64,000 nucleotides of DNA from Stichopus chloronotus (Eukaryota; Echinodermata; Holothuroidea; Aspidochirotida; Stichopodidae), in assembly GCA_021234535.1 (NCBI GenBank), contig CM037830.1, positions 2,640,170 through 2,704,169 of the forward strand. The letters run 5' to 3'. Below, one piece after another: positions 49,205 through 59,189 of this stretch; the stretch's first letter is position 1, and each line of letters begins with the position of its first letter. Made by a program: the position numbers and the translations under genes. The notes under the pieces were generated by a model. It was not told the DNA's origin, searched no databases, and saw only the letters and a program-made list of their open reading frames with translations.

Positions 49205-49345
49205 CATTATAAACTTGTGATTGGCTGTCGAAAATCGCGGGAAAAAGTCAACAAAAGATCTAAGACTTGTGGATCACATGATATCATTCAGTTCATGACG
49301 GTCAGTCATTCTAGAATCTACGTTGCAGCTTGGGGGCGGGGCTTA
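49205..49345. promoter_or_regulatory. Candidate promoter: CCAAT box plus GC box
   Basis: A minus-strand CCAAT (49,220-49,224) and a GGGGCGGGGC Sp1-type box (49,333-49,342) lie in a locally GC- and CpG-richer patch (49,140-49,420). Direction and target are unclear; the nearest supported gene is the minus-strand Cys-rich gene 4.4 kb away. Confidence 0.25.
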
Positions 49346-49701
49346 TCTCGATCGACTCGATCAGAGCCGGCGACGAACAGCTGAAAATTTCCCATTGAAA
49401 TAGTACAGTGCTTCGCTCGCTTCGAGCCGCAGATTTACTGTACAAATTTACATACAGTTGTGTGTGTTGAATGTCCAATAAGCCTGGTAGTATTTCAATC
49501 ATGTTGTTAGCGTATACAATCGGCCGACACAGTCGGCGAATTCCAGAGAATGTTTTCACAAGACAAAACAAGTTTCCAGGATTTTATGCTATGAAATAAG
49601 TTGTAACAATTGTACAGTAATTAGCACACTACAAATACGTTAACTCAGGATGTTTTCCGAGTATTTTCTTGGGTTAAAAATCAAACGTTTTTTTTCTCTC
49701 T

Positions 49702-49770
49702 TGGTACCGGTATTGTACCGGTACCGGTACCATTTGTGGCGGTACTGACGGTACCAATTTTAGGCAGTAC
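49702..49770. repeat. Cluster of GGTACC/TACCGGTA palindromes
   Basis: GGTACCGGT, TACCGGTACCGGTACC and several partial copies crowd into about 70 bp, making a strongly self-complementary stretch. A related GTACC/GGTACC-rich stretch lies at 47,567-47,612. Confidence 0.6.
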
Positions 49771-50250
49771 CGTGAAACGTTAGATAGTACTAATATGTTG
49801 TTGGTCTTACAGTAGTATGGTATTATAATATGTGATATTAGCACAGTATGTACCACTGACTACCACCAGGAACGTTTGAAGCTACACTAGAATGCACAGA
49901 GTGCTACTGGGTGGTGGAAACAATTTGAAGCAATCAATCAAATCTTCCATTTTCCATCATTTTAAGTTGGTAATAATTCTAAAGGTACCCGATATGCACC
50001 ATGATAAAATTCAAAGGGTCTTGCAAGCAGGCTAAAATGGCAATTAGCACTTTATAATAAAACAATAGAAATGTCTGCATCACTGTTCACCTTCATCATG
50101 ACTCTGCGCTTTACGTGGGTGCACAAGAATATATAAAGCAACTATTCCGTGGGTACCAACGCAGATGTACTGTAAATGAGACACAAATAAAACAAGACAG
50201 GCTGAGTAAAACCAAGTATCAAAGCTATGGGCTTTGATTGAATACAGTAG

Positions 50251-52138
50251 TTGTTTGGCTTTGTAACCCTCCCTGAAAATTATAGACCAATCAGTTTGTT
50301 ATCCTGTGTTAACGAACTTCTGGAAACGGTTATTGAAAGACGGCTGCGGCATTTTTTTTTTACAAAAAACAATATCTTTTACGATTTCCAGTTTGGTTTT
50401 AGAAAGGGTCATTCAACAACCCATGCTTTGTTAGAAACTGTTAATACCATTCGATCTAATCTTGACATCGGTAATAATGTACTAGGCTCGACCTTAAAAA
50501 GGCTTTCGATACAGGTTGATCACTCTATTCTTTTAAAATAGTTACATCGTTATGGTATTTGTGGAATGGCATATGATCTCATGGCTACAGTAGTTATTTA
50601 CACAACAGAAGACAATGTATATATGTGAATAATACTTATTCGACTTTCTTAAGTGTATCTACCAGTGTCCCGCAAGGATCCGTCCTCGGACCCTTGCTGT
50701 TCCTCGTTTATGTCAACGACATTCACAAAGCAATTCCCAACCTTTCTACTCGTCTTTTTGCAGATGACACTAATGTCTTTTTGTTTGATAATGACTGTAG
50801 TCAGTTAATCGCTAAAGGTATCCAGACTTTAAGTCACTTAAGGATTGGTTGATTGTAATAAACTTACTTTACACCTACGGAAAACTAATTACACTATATT
50901 TCATGCCAAAAATACCAGTCATTCCTGTTATGATCATTTTATTTTTGATGGCTTTACAATATGCAAGTCTTCTTGTACGAAGTATCTAGGATTAATAATT
51001 GATGAAAAGCTATCTTGGGAGAACCACATCAATGATCTCTGTAAATCCCTTGTTAAATTGGTATTTAAGGGGTACTCTTTCTGATGACATTGCAATTAAA
51101 TCAGATCTATTACATTCTTTTGTTTATTCTAAGCTAAGATATGCCATTGAAGTTTACGGAACTGCTAAAGTAGCGTATCTAAGGCCTCTTCAAATCCTAC
51201 AAAATAGATTCATTACGGTACTTACAAACAAACCTAGACGTTATTCTACTGACCTCTTGTATAGAAATAATAATTTACTTATGATAAAGGACATGCATTT
51301 TTTCTGTATGTGTTGCTTTGTATACAACCATTCTAAAAGTATATTGCCCACTACCATTTCTGAAGCTGTTAGACACTTTAATGGCTGCAATTATTCTGTC
51401 ACTACTTGTAACAGAAACTTATTTAGTGTTACTTATTGTAATATACTGTGCATGGAAAATTGCTTCTTAACAATTAGTTTCAACCTATGGCAGTCGCTCC
51501 CTCAATCTGTAAAATCTGCTAAGTCTCTAAAGTCTTCTAAAAGTAAACTTACTCAAGAACTTCTCAGTAATTATAAGTAAGCTGATTCTACACAATGCTC
51601 GGAGACACCACTATTCTTACTCTCTCCTCTTGCACGACCCTTTCCTTCTTTCTCCTTCTTTCCACTCTCCCTTCCCTTCTCCTCTTCTTCTTTTTGTTCC
51701 TTTGTTGTTTTTCTTTTGTATTCTTGTTGTATATACAGTACCCCAGTAGTTGGCGAGCCCCCAAAATTGGCGCTTCCTTCAAAAATTACTCGCTATCACT
51801 GTGGCAACGTTACTGAAGTGAACCTAACCTTCTTGAATCTAACCACAATTACGTATTTCACGATTACGAACCCATTTCAGGTACGTTTCCTCTAAATAAG
51901 GGCTCATTTGTGACATTTAAAATATCGGCGATGGATTCCTTAAGTGCGCCAATTTCGGGATACTGTACATATATTTTTGTTCTTTTTCTCTTTTGGCCAC
52001 TAGCTTAGATAAATGTCTACTCTATTAATCTAGTGCCCTTCATACAGTATGCATATTTTATAACCTGCATCTCTTAATTTGTACATACTTTGTAAAACAT
52101 ATGAGAAATAAATTTGAAATTGAGAAAAAATTGAAAAT
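50251..52138 (+). mobile_element. Decayed non-LTR (LINE) retrotransposon, 5'-truncated
   Basis: Reverse-transcriptase landmarks appear in order but in shifting frames: ENYRPISLLSC, FGFRKGHSTTHALLE, VPQGSVLGPLLFLVYVNDI, then the catalytic FADD at 50,757-50,768. Further on come CTKYLGLIIDEKLSWENHI and the post-RT region to YK-stop at 51,580. At least three frame shifts and in-frame stops (about 50,515, 50,845 and 51,060) show it is dead. The motif order and C-terminal layout fit the Jockey/CR1/L2 group. Endonuclease and 5' parts are absent. A pyrimidine-rich 3' UTR follows, and the A-rich end GAGAAAAAATTGAAAATT at about 52,121-52,138, with AATAAA just before, is the likely 3' terminus. Confidence 0.88.
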
Positions 52139-52814
52139 TACACCTGCCCATCACAGCTAGCTAAACCCTGGTGGTAGTGGCAGAATTGCAGAAACCACAT
52201 CTGAATACTATGGCAAACTTTTGGCTTAAACTAAAACAAACAACAAATGAACAACCGTACGTTTGCCTTAAAATAGGCAAATGATAGAAGAACAACAACA
52301 CCTACACCATCGATTGCATTATCACTGTCAATGCCCACTAATCACTATACACAGTTAATGGCCTAACGTTACTGCAACGTTGATTAAAGGCCGAATTGTT
52401 GATGGGTGGGCATACAGAGGTGGGCCTGTATCCAAGCAAGTTTGCTAGAGTGTACCATGTTGATTTATATTTAGAGCTATGTTTACCCTTCATGAATTAC
52501 TGTCGGCTAGGCTTGAAGTTGAACAACTCGCTGTCACTCTACATTCAGGCCCTAAGCAGTATATTAGAGTATCATTCATACGGTGTGAATGTCTCCTACT
52601 GGTAGTGGTATACACGTTACCGTACGGTACAAAGCCGACCTTTCCTGGCTTGGTAGCCTTACAATTATTTGAGATACTAATTTACAGTCAGTTCCATTTC
52701 ATTGTTTATGTTAGGATTAAGGTGGACCCACCTGTTATTTTCTTTGACAAGTTGTCTGTGGTTTCAATACTTCTCTGTTGCAAATTTCGGGATGTTTACA
52801 TTCATTGTTTACAT
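52139..52814. other. Spacer between LINE and inverted-repeat element
   Basis: No gene or clear repeat is seen. Overlapping short plus-strand frames (52,396-52,829) lack recognisable content. Confidence 0.4.
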
Positions 52815-53890
52815 TCCGAAGGGAGGTGATAAACTAGAACCCTCTCGCGCGGAACCGCTCCATATTAATGACGTCTTACGTCCTTTTAAATATTCATATC
52901 ATGATGTCACAGTGCCTATGACCCTTGGATAACTGAAACTTGGGACTGTTACCAATAATACCAGCCAACTGCACCGTAATCCCGGTGGACGTGGGAATAT
53001 GTGTATTGACCTTGAGTTGGACAGTATGCATATGGTGTATGGTAGGTGTTGCATTTCACTGATTTTGGAGCGAATTATCAAAATGTATCAGGGGATAGTG
53101 CTGTTTATTCATGTAGTGGTACACTATAATTTCATACATTATAATTTCAAGAGAGATTTAATGTTGTATGCAACTTGCCTTTCCATATTGATCTGAATTT
53201 ACGTTTCGTCTTCCATTTGACAAAATATCATTCACAGGCTCACTATTGTTCCCATACAAAAATACTATTTGTAAATTACAAAATACATTTTAGTCTCATT
53301 TTTTCATATTGGTATATTTAGATGGACCAGGAAAAGTCAACCATGCTATTGAAAACGTCATGCAGTAGCAGTGTGAGTGTATTTCCTGAAGTTAGGACAA
53401 AGGCCCATACTGGGTCTATAATACATACAGGTAGTTTATTAAGTTACGTTTTCATTGATATATCTTCATTAAGGACAAAATAGGTTTACCAACCAATAGC
53501 AGTATTGATTATTGATTCATAATTCTCACCCTTTATGTGACATGTATTTCTCTGGGCAGACTTTATGGTACGGGAGTATACATACCTAATTATTATGCAA
53601 GGTAGTTGTTCATCACTTAGTTAAGATCAAACTGTTAAAACAGTTTCATTACTTGACCTCTTTCTTTAATTTTTTTTTGTGTGTGTGTATTTTGTCATAG
53701 GTTGATCAATTGTTGCATGTACATAAATTTATATTCCCCCTGCTTTGTCTGCAGCCCCCTCCCCCCCTCTCCCGGAGAAAAGTGTTATACAACCCTCCAA
53801 GAAAAAAGGCCGGTCATGCTACTGGGAATTGGTTACTATGTTCTAACTATAGTTAGCTGTATAACCAATAAAAAAATTCCAGTTGATTAA
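52815..53890 (+). repeat. Left arm of a large inverted duplication
   Basis: This arm matches the reverse complement of 59,190-60,885 along its length at roughly 75-80% by eye. Shared landmarks in order: GATAAACTAGAACCCTCTCG (about 52,828), GGTAGGTGTTGCATTTCA (about 53,041), CAACTTGCCTTTCCATATT, CAATAGCAGTATTGATTATT, GACATGTATT...TGGGCAGACTTTATGGTA, TCATCACTTAG, ACAACCCTCCAAG and CATGCTACTGGGAATTG (about 53,816). No transposase frame is visible, so it is probably a non-autonomous DNA element. Confidence 0.85.
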
Positions 53891-55133
53891 ATAATTTTCT
53901 CTAACCCTAGCACCTTATATAGCTTTTCCCCTTCTCTCATTTCTACATGGAAGCTGGCAATTAGCCAAGCAAGTCAGTGCATAGTGATCTTTTGACGTCA
54001 TATTAAAATCAGAAAGTCACTAGAGATGAGAACCAGTATGTGAATATACAGTGCTGCATCCCCACCCACATGCAGGAGCAAGGAGTTAAACACTATTCAC
54101 CATACTTTTTGTAAGCTAAATTTAATTTTAACATTTATCTTTATAGTTATTTCTTCTCTCAATCAACTTAAAATGCAATAACATTAAAAGCATTATGAAT
54201 ATAAAACACAGATGATCAAAGGAAAGTCCTCAGTTTGCGTGCTTCATTTGATTTAGATCAGATTTTGTCTATTTCAGTTGTATATGTGATACACTAGGGG
54301 AACTCCCCCCCCCCTCTTTCATTGGGATAGAGTGCTCTGTAGGGGCCCTCTAGGGGACATCACATGTCCCCTTCAAAAAATGTTTGCCCTTTTTACAGGT
54401 TCTAAACGCAAAATGGTTTGAGATTTCCATCTTTCCTCCCTGTATTTGTATTCCGAAATAACAGGACCTTTTACTGAAAATCGTTTCGAGGGAACTTCCC
54501 CCCTGTGGCTGAGTGCCTGGTAATAGCCCACCTGTAACCGTCTCCATCCTTCCCAGATTGTGAATTCCCTTCTTAACCCTACCCATGGTGGTATAGCTAT
54601 ATACTTTCACGCACAGTTTTACACCTATTTTGTACCTTACAATCAATGAATATTTCATCAAACAAGAGGAAAAGCCAAAATAAATGATCTCTGAAAAAAA
54701 AGAAGAAATTCTGGAGATATGGTCAAAATCTAGCATTAAATGTAGCACCATTTTCTATCTAGATCATCCTACGTTAGCAATTATTTTGCAAAGGGCAGGA
54801 GGACACCCATCCCCTTAGACCCCCCCCCCCCCACCCCGACGAGCGTCACCCATCCACGAGCCATTGTCAAATCAGGGAGGTGCTCTCTAGCACTCTCTAG
54901 CACCTCCATGGTCAAATCAACCTTTAGAGAAAGCCTGAATTCACCCCTGTTATATATGTCGCTAGTGCTCTCGAGGGCACTAGCTATATATACTGGCTGT
55001 ATTTGACACAGCCGTTGTGAAGCAAATGAACCCTCAATAGAAAACTCCTGTGAATGAATAGTGAACAACTTGTAACGTACAAGTAGTCACTGTTATTAAT
55101 ATTAATAGGTTTCCAGAGGGTTCTAGTTAATCA
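52826..55133. mobile_element. Possible 2.3-kb non-autonomous DNA element with ~40-bp terminal inverted repeats
   Basis: The left end reads GTGATAAACTAGAACCCTCT...CGCTCCATATTAATGA (52,826-52,870). The right end reads ATTAATATTAATAGGTTTCC then AGAGGGTTCTAGTTAATCAT (about 55,094-55,133), its imperfect reverse complement. The same terminal sequence also ends the right arm at 60,820-60,860. I could not find a convincing target-site duplication, and the interior has no transposase. Confidence 0.45.
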
Positions 55134-55760
55134 TTTCCCGTGAGGTATAGCATACCCCATTGACTTACACACTAAAATGCAAAAGTAATGTGGTCTCTGA
55201 AGCCTTGTAGAAGTTTTCAACAGATGTAAGCTACCACTTTAGAAAGCTGAAACATTGGCCATTCATGGCTTTTTCTATTTACCTTAGGTGGTTAAATTTT
55301 CTGCTAGAGGGCGTACAAGCCACCATACCTTGTCACTGGGGCAAATCACACAGCTCCTTGAATGATACTGCTCCGCCAGTTCAAAGTCCATAACTTTTAC
55401 ATTATTGCTTCAATTGGCACCATTTTCAACAAATTGTATACCTCAACTGGCCTACTTCAATATACAATCCACAAAGCAACCCGTCTCAGAGGATAAAATA
55501 CCAAAAAAGTTATCCAAAAGTCCCTGATAGGGATTTTCACCAAGTGTGAAAAAAATGCACAGGAATCTCCAACTTCTACATAAGGTATACTACAATAAGC
55601 CTCATCACACCCTTGACGGTTGTACATGTGCAAATATTAGCTCCTCCTTAATCGTTCACCTACTAAAGGCATACCATCATGGTTAGGGTTTGTTCCTTCA
55701 ATAAAACCTTATCATGTACTATATCATATACAGATTGGCTGTATCTAAAAAACTCATTAG

Positions 55761-56785
55761 TCAACTATATCGTGAAATGTAGTGATTGCAATTCCTACCA
55801 GTAGTGAAAACTTAATTATGGATTTACAAAGTTCACCATGAAAGGAAGACAACAGTCACCTAATGTTCGTAGCTAATAGCCCCTCCCCCTTAATAAAAGG
55901 TTTATTTTCTACCATCGAACTGAAGAAAAAAAAACTCTTTCAAGAAAAAATAACTGATGAATATTCATTGTAAACTGCTTCTCGTCTCAAAACAAATGTT
56001 TTATTCTAAAGGTAGATGAATTCGGTCTCAATAAAAACAGAAGCCTCGGAGACGTAAGTCTCCGAGGCTTCTGTTTTTACTGAGACCTTTCCTATCAAAT
56101 GAAGATTACATGAAATATAGAAACGGATTGATCACATAATGGGAAACTATTCATTTACAAAACAGAAATTGGAGCCACAAAAAAATTCCTTCGTTTAAGG
56201 GGGTGGGGTTTAGTCGTCTTGATCATGTAAACCAAGAAAACGTCTATAAAAACGTTCAAAGTTTCGTTATGCACCTTTTAAAATATTTTCTGTTAGCACT
56301 TCCATGCAATAAAGTCTTGTGACCTGATTTGGGAATTTATAAAAGCACATAATGATAACAAAATAAGGGAACAAAAATCATCTCTTCCAACTAAAGTTCA
56401 TGGTCTTCATGGTCAGTGTATGGTAACTTGGAAGTGACATAAATAGTCACCTGAATCGTCAGCTATATCGTGAGTTGTAGTGACAACAATTCCTACCAGT
56501 AGTGAAAATTTAATTATGGATCTACAAATCACTTCCTTAAGAGATAGCTGTGTTAGAATATCTTTAAAATATTGCAAAAACTAAGGGACTGGGTGGTTGA
56601 TGTACGCGACCTGTACAGGACACCATGCATATTGTAAAGCTAACTAGTTTACTAACGTCTCCGAGCCTTCTGTTTTTAGTGAGACCGAATTTTTCTACCT
56701 TTTAGAATAAAACATTTGTTTTGAGAAGAGAAGCAGTTTACAATGAATATTCATCAGTTATTTTTTTCAAAGAGTTTTTTTTCTT
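55761..56785. repeat. Composite foldback: direct repeats plus inverted 130-bp arms
   Basis: A ~70-bp block (CTATATCGTGA...CCTACCAGTAGTGAAAA) occurs directly at 55,761-55,830 and 56,459-56,528. A ~130-bp block (ACTGATGAATATTCATTGTA...AAACAAATGTTTTATTCTAA...GTCTCCGAGG) occurs at 55,925-56,056 and, inverted, at 56,653-56,785 with about 93% identity by eye. This looks like a MITE-type element that was duplicated with one segment inverted. Confidence 0.85.
56024..56087. repeat. Near-perfect hairpin, 30-bp arms, 4-nt loop
   Basis: The left arm 56,024-56,053 (GGTCTCAATAAAAACAGAAG then CCTCGGAGAC) pairs with 56,058-56,087 with one mismatch around the loop GTAA. It sits where the 130-bp inverted block ends, so it is probably a terminal inverted repeat brought head-to-head. 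Confidence 0.97.
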
Positions 56786-57479
56786 ACGTCCTTAGTCGTC
56801 TTGCCCTTGTAAACCTTGGAAAACACTATCTATAACGTAAACAGTGGCAAGTTACAGATCATATGTCAAAGATGAAACCTTTTTGTTTCCATGCATTTTT
56901 GAGATTTAATTGAAAATATTTTACTATATTTAAGTGAATGGGAAGGTTACATTCTTAAATATGAGACCTCCTCCTCTCCTCGAGATAATACTATGCCTAG
57001 AATTTACCTCCCGTTTTTCAATATTCTTACTTTTTGATGAAGTCTACGTTTATAGGTTTTTTTTTTTTCAAAAAGAACCTTCGAGAATTCTGCCAAATGG
57101 TATTACTTCAAATCAGTAAGTCAGTAAAGATCGTACTAAACAACACAACTTCTAACAGTCTACGGCCCTCCCCCTCAGCTTTAGTAAAAACCACATCGAA
57201 AGCATGACCGTCAATCGCACAAGGACCCACTTGGAACAAAATATCCACTTTTTTCGGCAAGGTAAATCCAATAAATCAGATATTTGGCTCATCAAATATT
57301 CTCTACAACTGGTTCTTGTAAGGTCGAAAAACGTTCAATAAAGCGCACCCGGAGATCTACAAAATGTCTTCAACTACGGACTTAAGATATTTTGTTTCCT
57401 TTCTACCAACAACGCGAAATCCAAATTACTGCAAAATCTAACGAACCTACGCAGGCTTGTACACACATTTTTAAATATC

Positions 57480-57630
57480 GTATTTTACATTATCGAAAAA
57501 CGAGCGTTTACAATTGGTACTTTTTCACTTATCGTTCAAAAGAGTTCTTTACATTATGGATTTTTTTTCTTATCGTTTGACATTATCGTGATTTTTTACA
57601 ATCGGTCGTTTTTACATTATCGGTTAATTT
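57480..57630. repeat. Irregular ~32-bp repeat around TTTACATTATCG
   Basis: TTTACATTATCG or one-base variants occur near 57,484, 57,549, 57,578 and 57,611. Shorter versions (TTTTCACTTATCG, TTTTACAATCGG) lie between, giving a spacing near 32 bp or twice that. It is AT-rich with regular CG steps. Confidence 0.6.
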
Positions 57631-59189
57631 TTGCGTTACCTCTTTTAACAAAGGCTCTCCATTACGTAACCTGAATATTCTCCAGGCTACAAACTGCAAA
57701 CTCAGTCAGAATACCGATAATAATGATACATGACGCACCAACAAAAAAGCACTACAGCCAAAATAACATGAAAAAACAATTTCTTACCTTGAAAGCCGGT
57801 GCTTCATGAAACTGACATCTCGAAATTCATATTTCTTAATATAGTCGTCCTTCTACTCTTTCTTTATATACTCTTTCCCTTCTAAACGCAAAACACCATT
57901 CATTTGCCTCCAAAATCTCTGTGATGCTTTTAGTAGAGCCTCTCCCAGTGCAGCTTTCCTTGGTGTCACTTCCGAAATAACTTTAACTTTAAACGTCAAG
58001 TGCACTAAAACTACCATTCCGTTGCTCAATGGGCACAACTGCAATATCTCCATTGCCTCTCTTTTAACCCCGATGTTCCGTCCGATATTCTCGTCAAGAC
58101 TGACAACACAAAAATGAAAAAAAAAAATCTGTCCCGTCTTTCACTATGGGAGAATTCCTCTTACCACTATAGCTGACGCTAATAAGCAAATTCTGAATTA
58201 GCATTCGTACTAGTTATAACCCACATCGACTTGCTTCCTAAAATCCCTGACTACATTAGTAGCTCTCATACTCTCAATTCTGACAACGCAATAAACGATT
58301 TTTACATTTTTAAGGGTCTTTAACATGAAACTTTACAAGGATAACAACAACTCGGTTGTAGGTAGTAGATCTGAACGCCCCTGGTAAAACGCCAAACCGC
58401 TACAACGCATTCGCTAAAACGTCTTAATTATGCAGAAACTCTTTTCCTCCTAATCCGCATTCCTTTCTAGTCTCGCTTCCATTATCTTACAGGTGAATTG
58501 GTACAGCTTTTTTAAGAATGCAGTGTGATTGTAGGCAATCCTCATTTGAATCGATAATCCAAAGAATAGTTTTGCTTCAAAAAGAAAAGAAGGACAAGAA
58601 GGTCACATGTGGCTCATCCACACTCCCTTGCAGGGACCTTTCGTGAGGTTGATCAGGGGTCAGTCTCTATCATTATACATATGTATCTAGCTATACGTCC
58701 CCTGTTCTTAAAGTCCATCTGATATGCATCTAGAAAAGAGCTGGCTTTATTAACAATTTGTAGAGTGAAATTCAGAACAAAAATCAGAATTTCCTGACAC
58801 CTGTTACCGTTTTTGACATACCCCTTTTTCAAAGTTTGATGTAAAAGATATGATGATAACGTGGGTTGGTGAGCAGCGTCAGTATTCTTAGTAAAAATTT
58901 TCATATTTTGCAAGTGATATCAATAAAGACGGAAACACATGCTACCGAAACAAAACAAAACAAAACACACATAAAGAATATCCTTGAAATAAGGGATAAC
59001 ATAAGACATATGATGCGAGTCCCTCTCGTAACGTCATATATTTGCATACTTAGCCAATGCTCATTTACGATGCAGTTATAGGACAGGAATTCTGTGTCTG
59101 TAAAATCTTCTAATATTCTATTAGATTTAATGACATTTTTAAGGTTCTTTATGTATATTTATATATTGTCTAGAAACTAAAAAATATCA

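Larger units (their letters stand above)
44860..50249. other. Intergenic stretch with possible promoter elements
   Basis: No coding exon is supported. Short minus-strand frames at 48,301-48,622 and 49,311-49,571 look superficially protein-like but have no recognisable family or paired splice sites. A minus-strand donor AAACCT/GTAAGT near 47,011/47,010 could end a 5' UTR exon of the small Cys-rich gene. A cluster of GGTACC palindromes lies at 49,702-49,770. Confidence 0.45.
53891..59189. other. Interior of the inverted duplication
   Basis: No gene is supported. It holds a C13 run at 54,820-54,832, a short hairpin around 54,960-54,995 (CTAGTGCTCTCGAGGGCACTAG), the foldback structure at 55.76-56.79 kb and the TTTACATTATCG repeats at 57.48-57.63 kb. 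A minus-strand 66-codon frame at 57,853-58,053 looks mildly protein-like but has no recognisable family. Confidence 0.5.

Noticed and set aside
49311..49571. 86-codon minus-strand frame as a mitochondrial-type first exon
   Set aside because: It is suggestive beside a GC box, but no partner exon or recognisable domain was found.
57853..58053. 66-codon minus-strand frame (KAALGEALLKASQRFWRQM)
   Set aside because: It is mildly protein-like but isolated inside the inverted element, with no family match or splice support.
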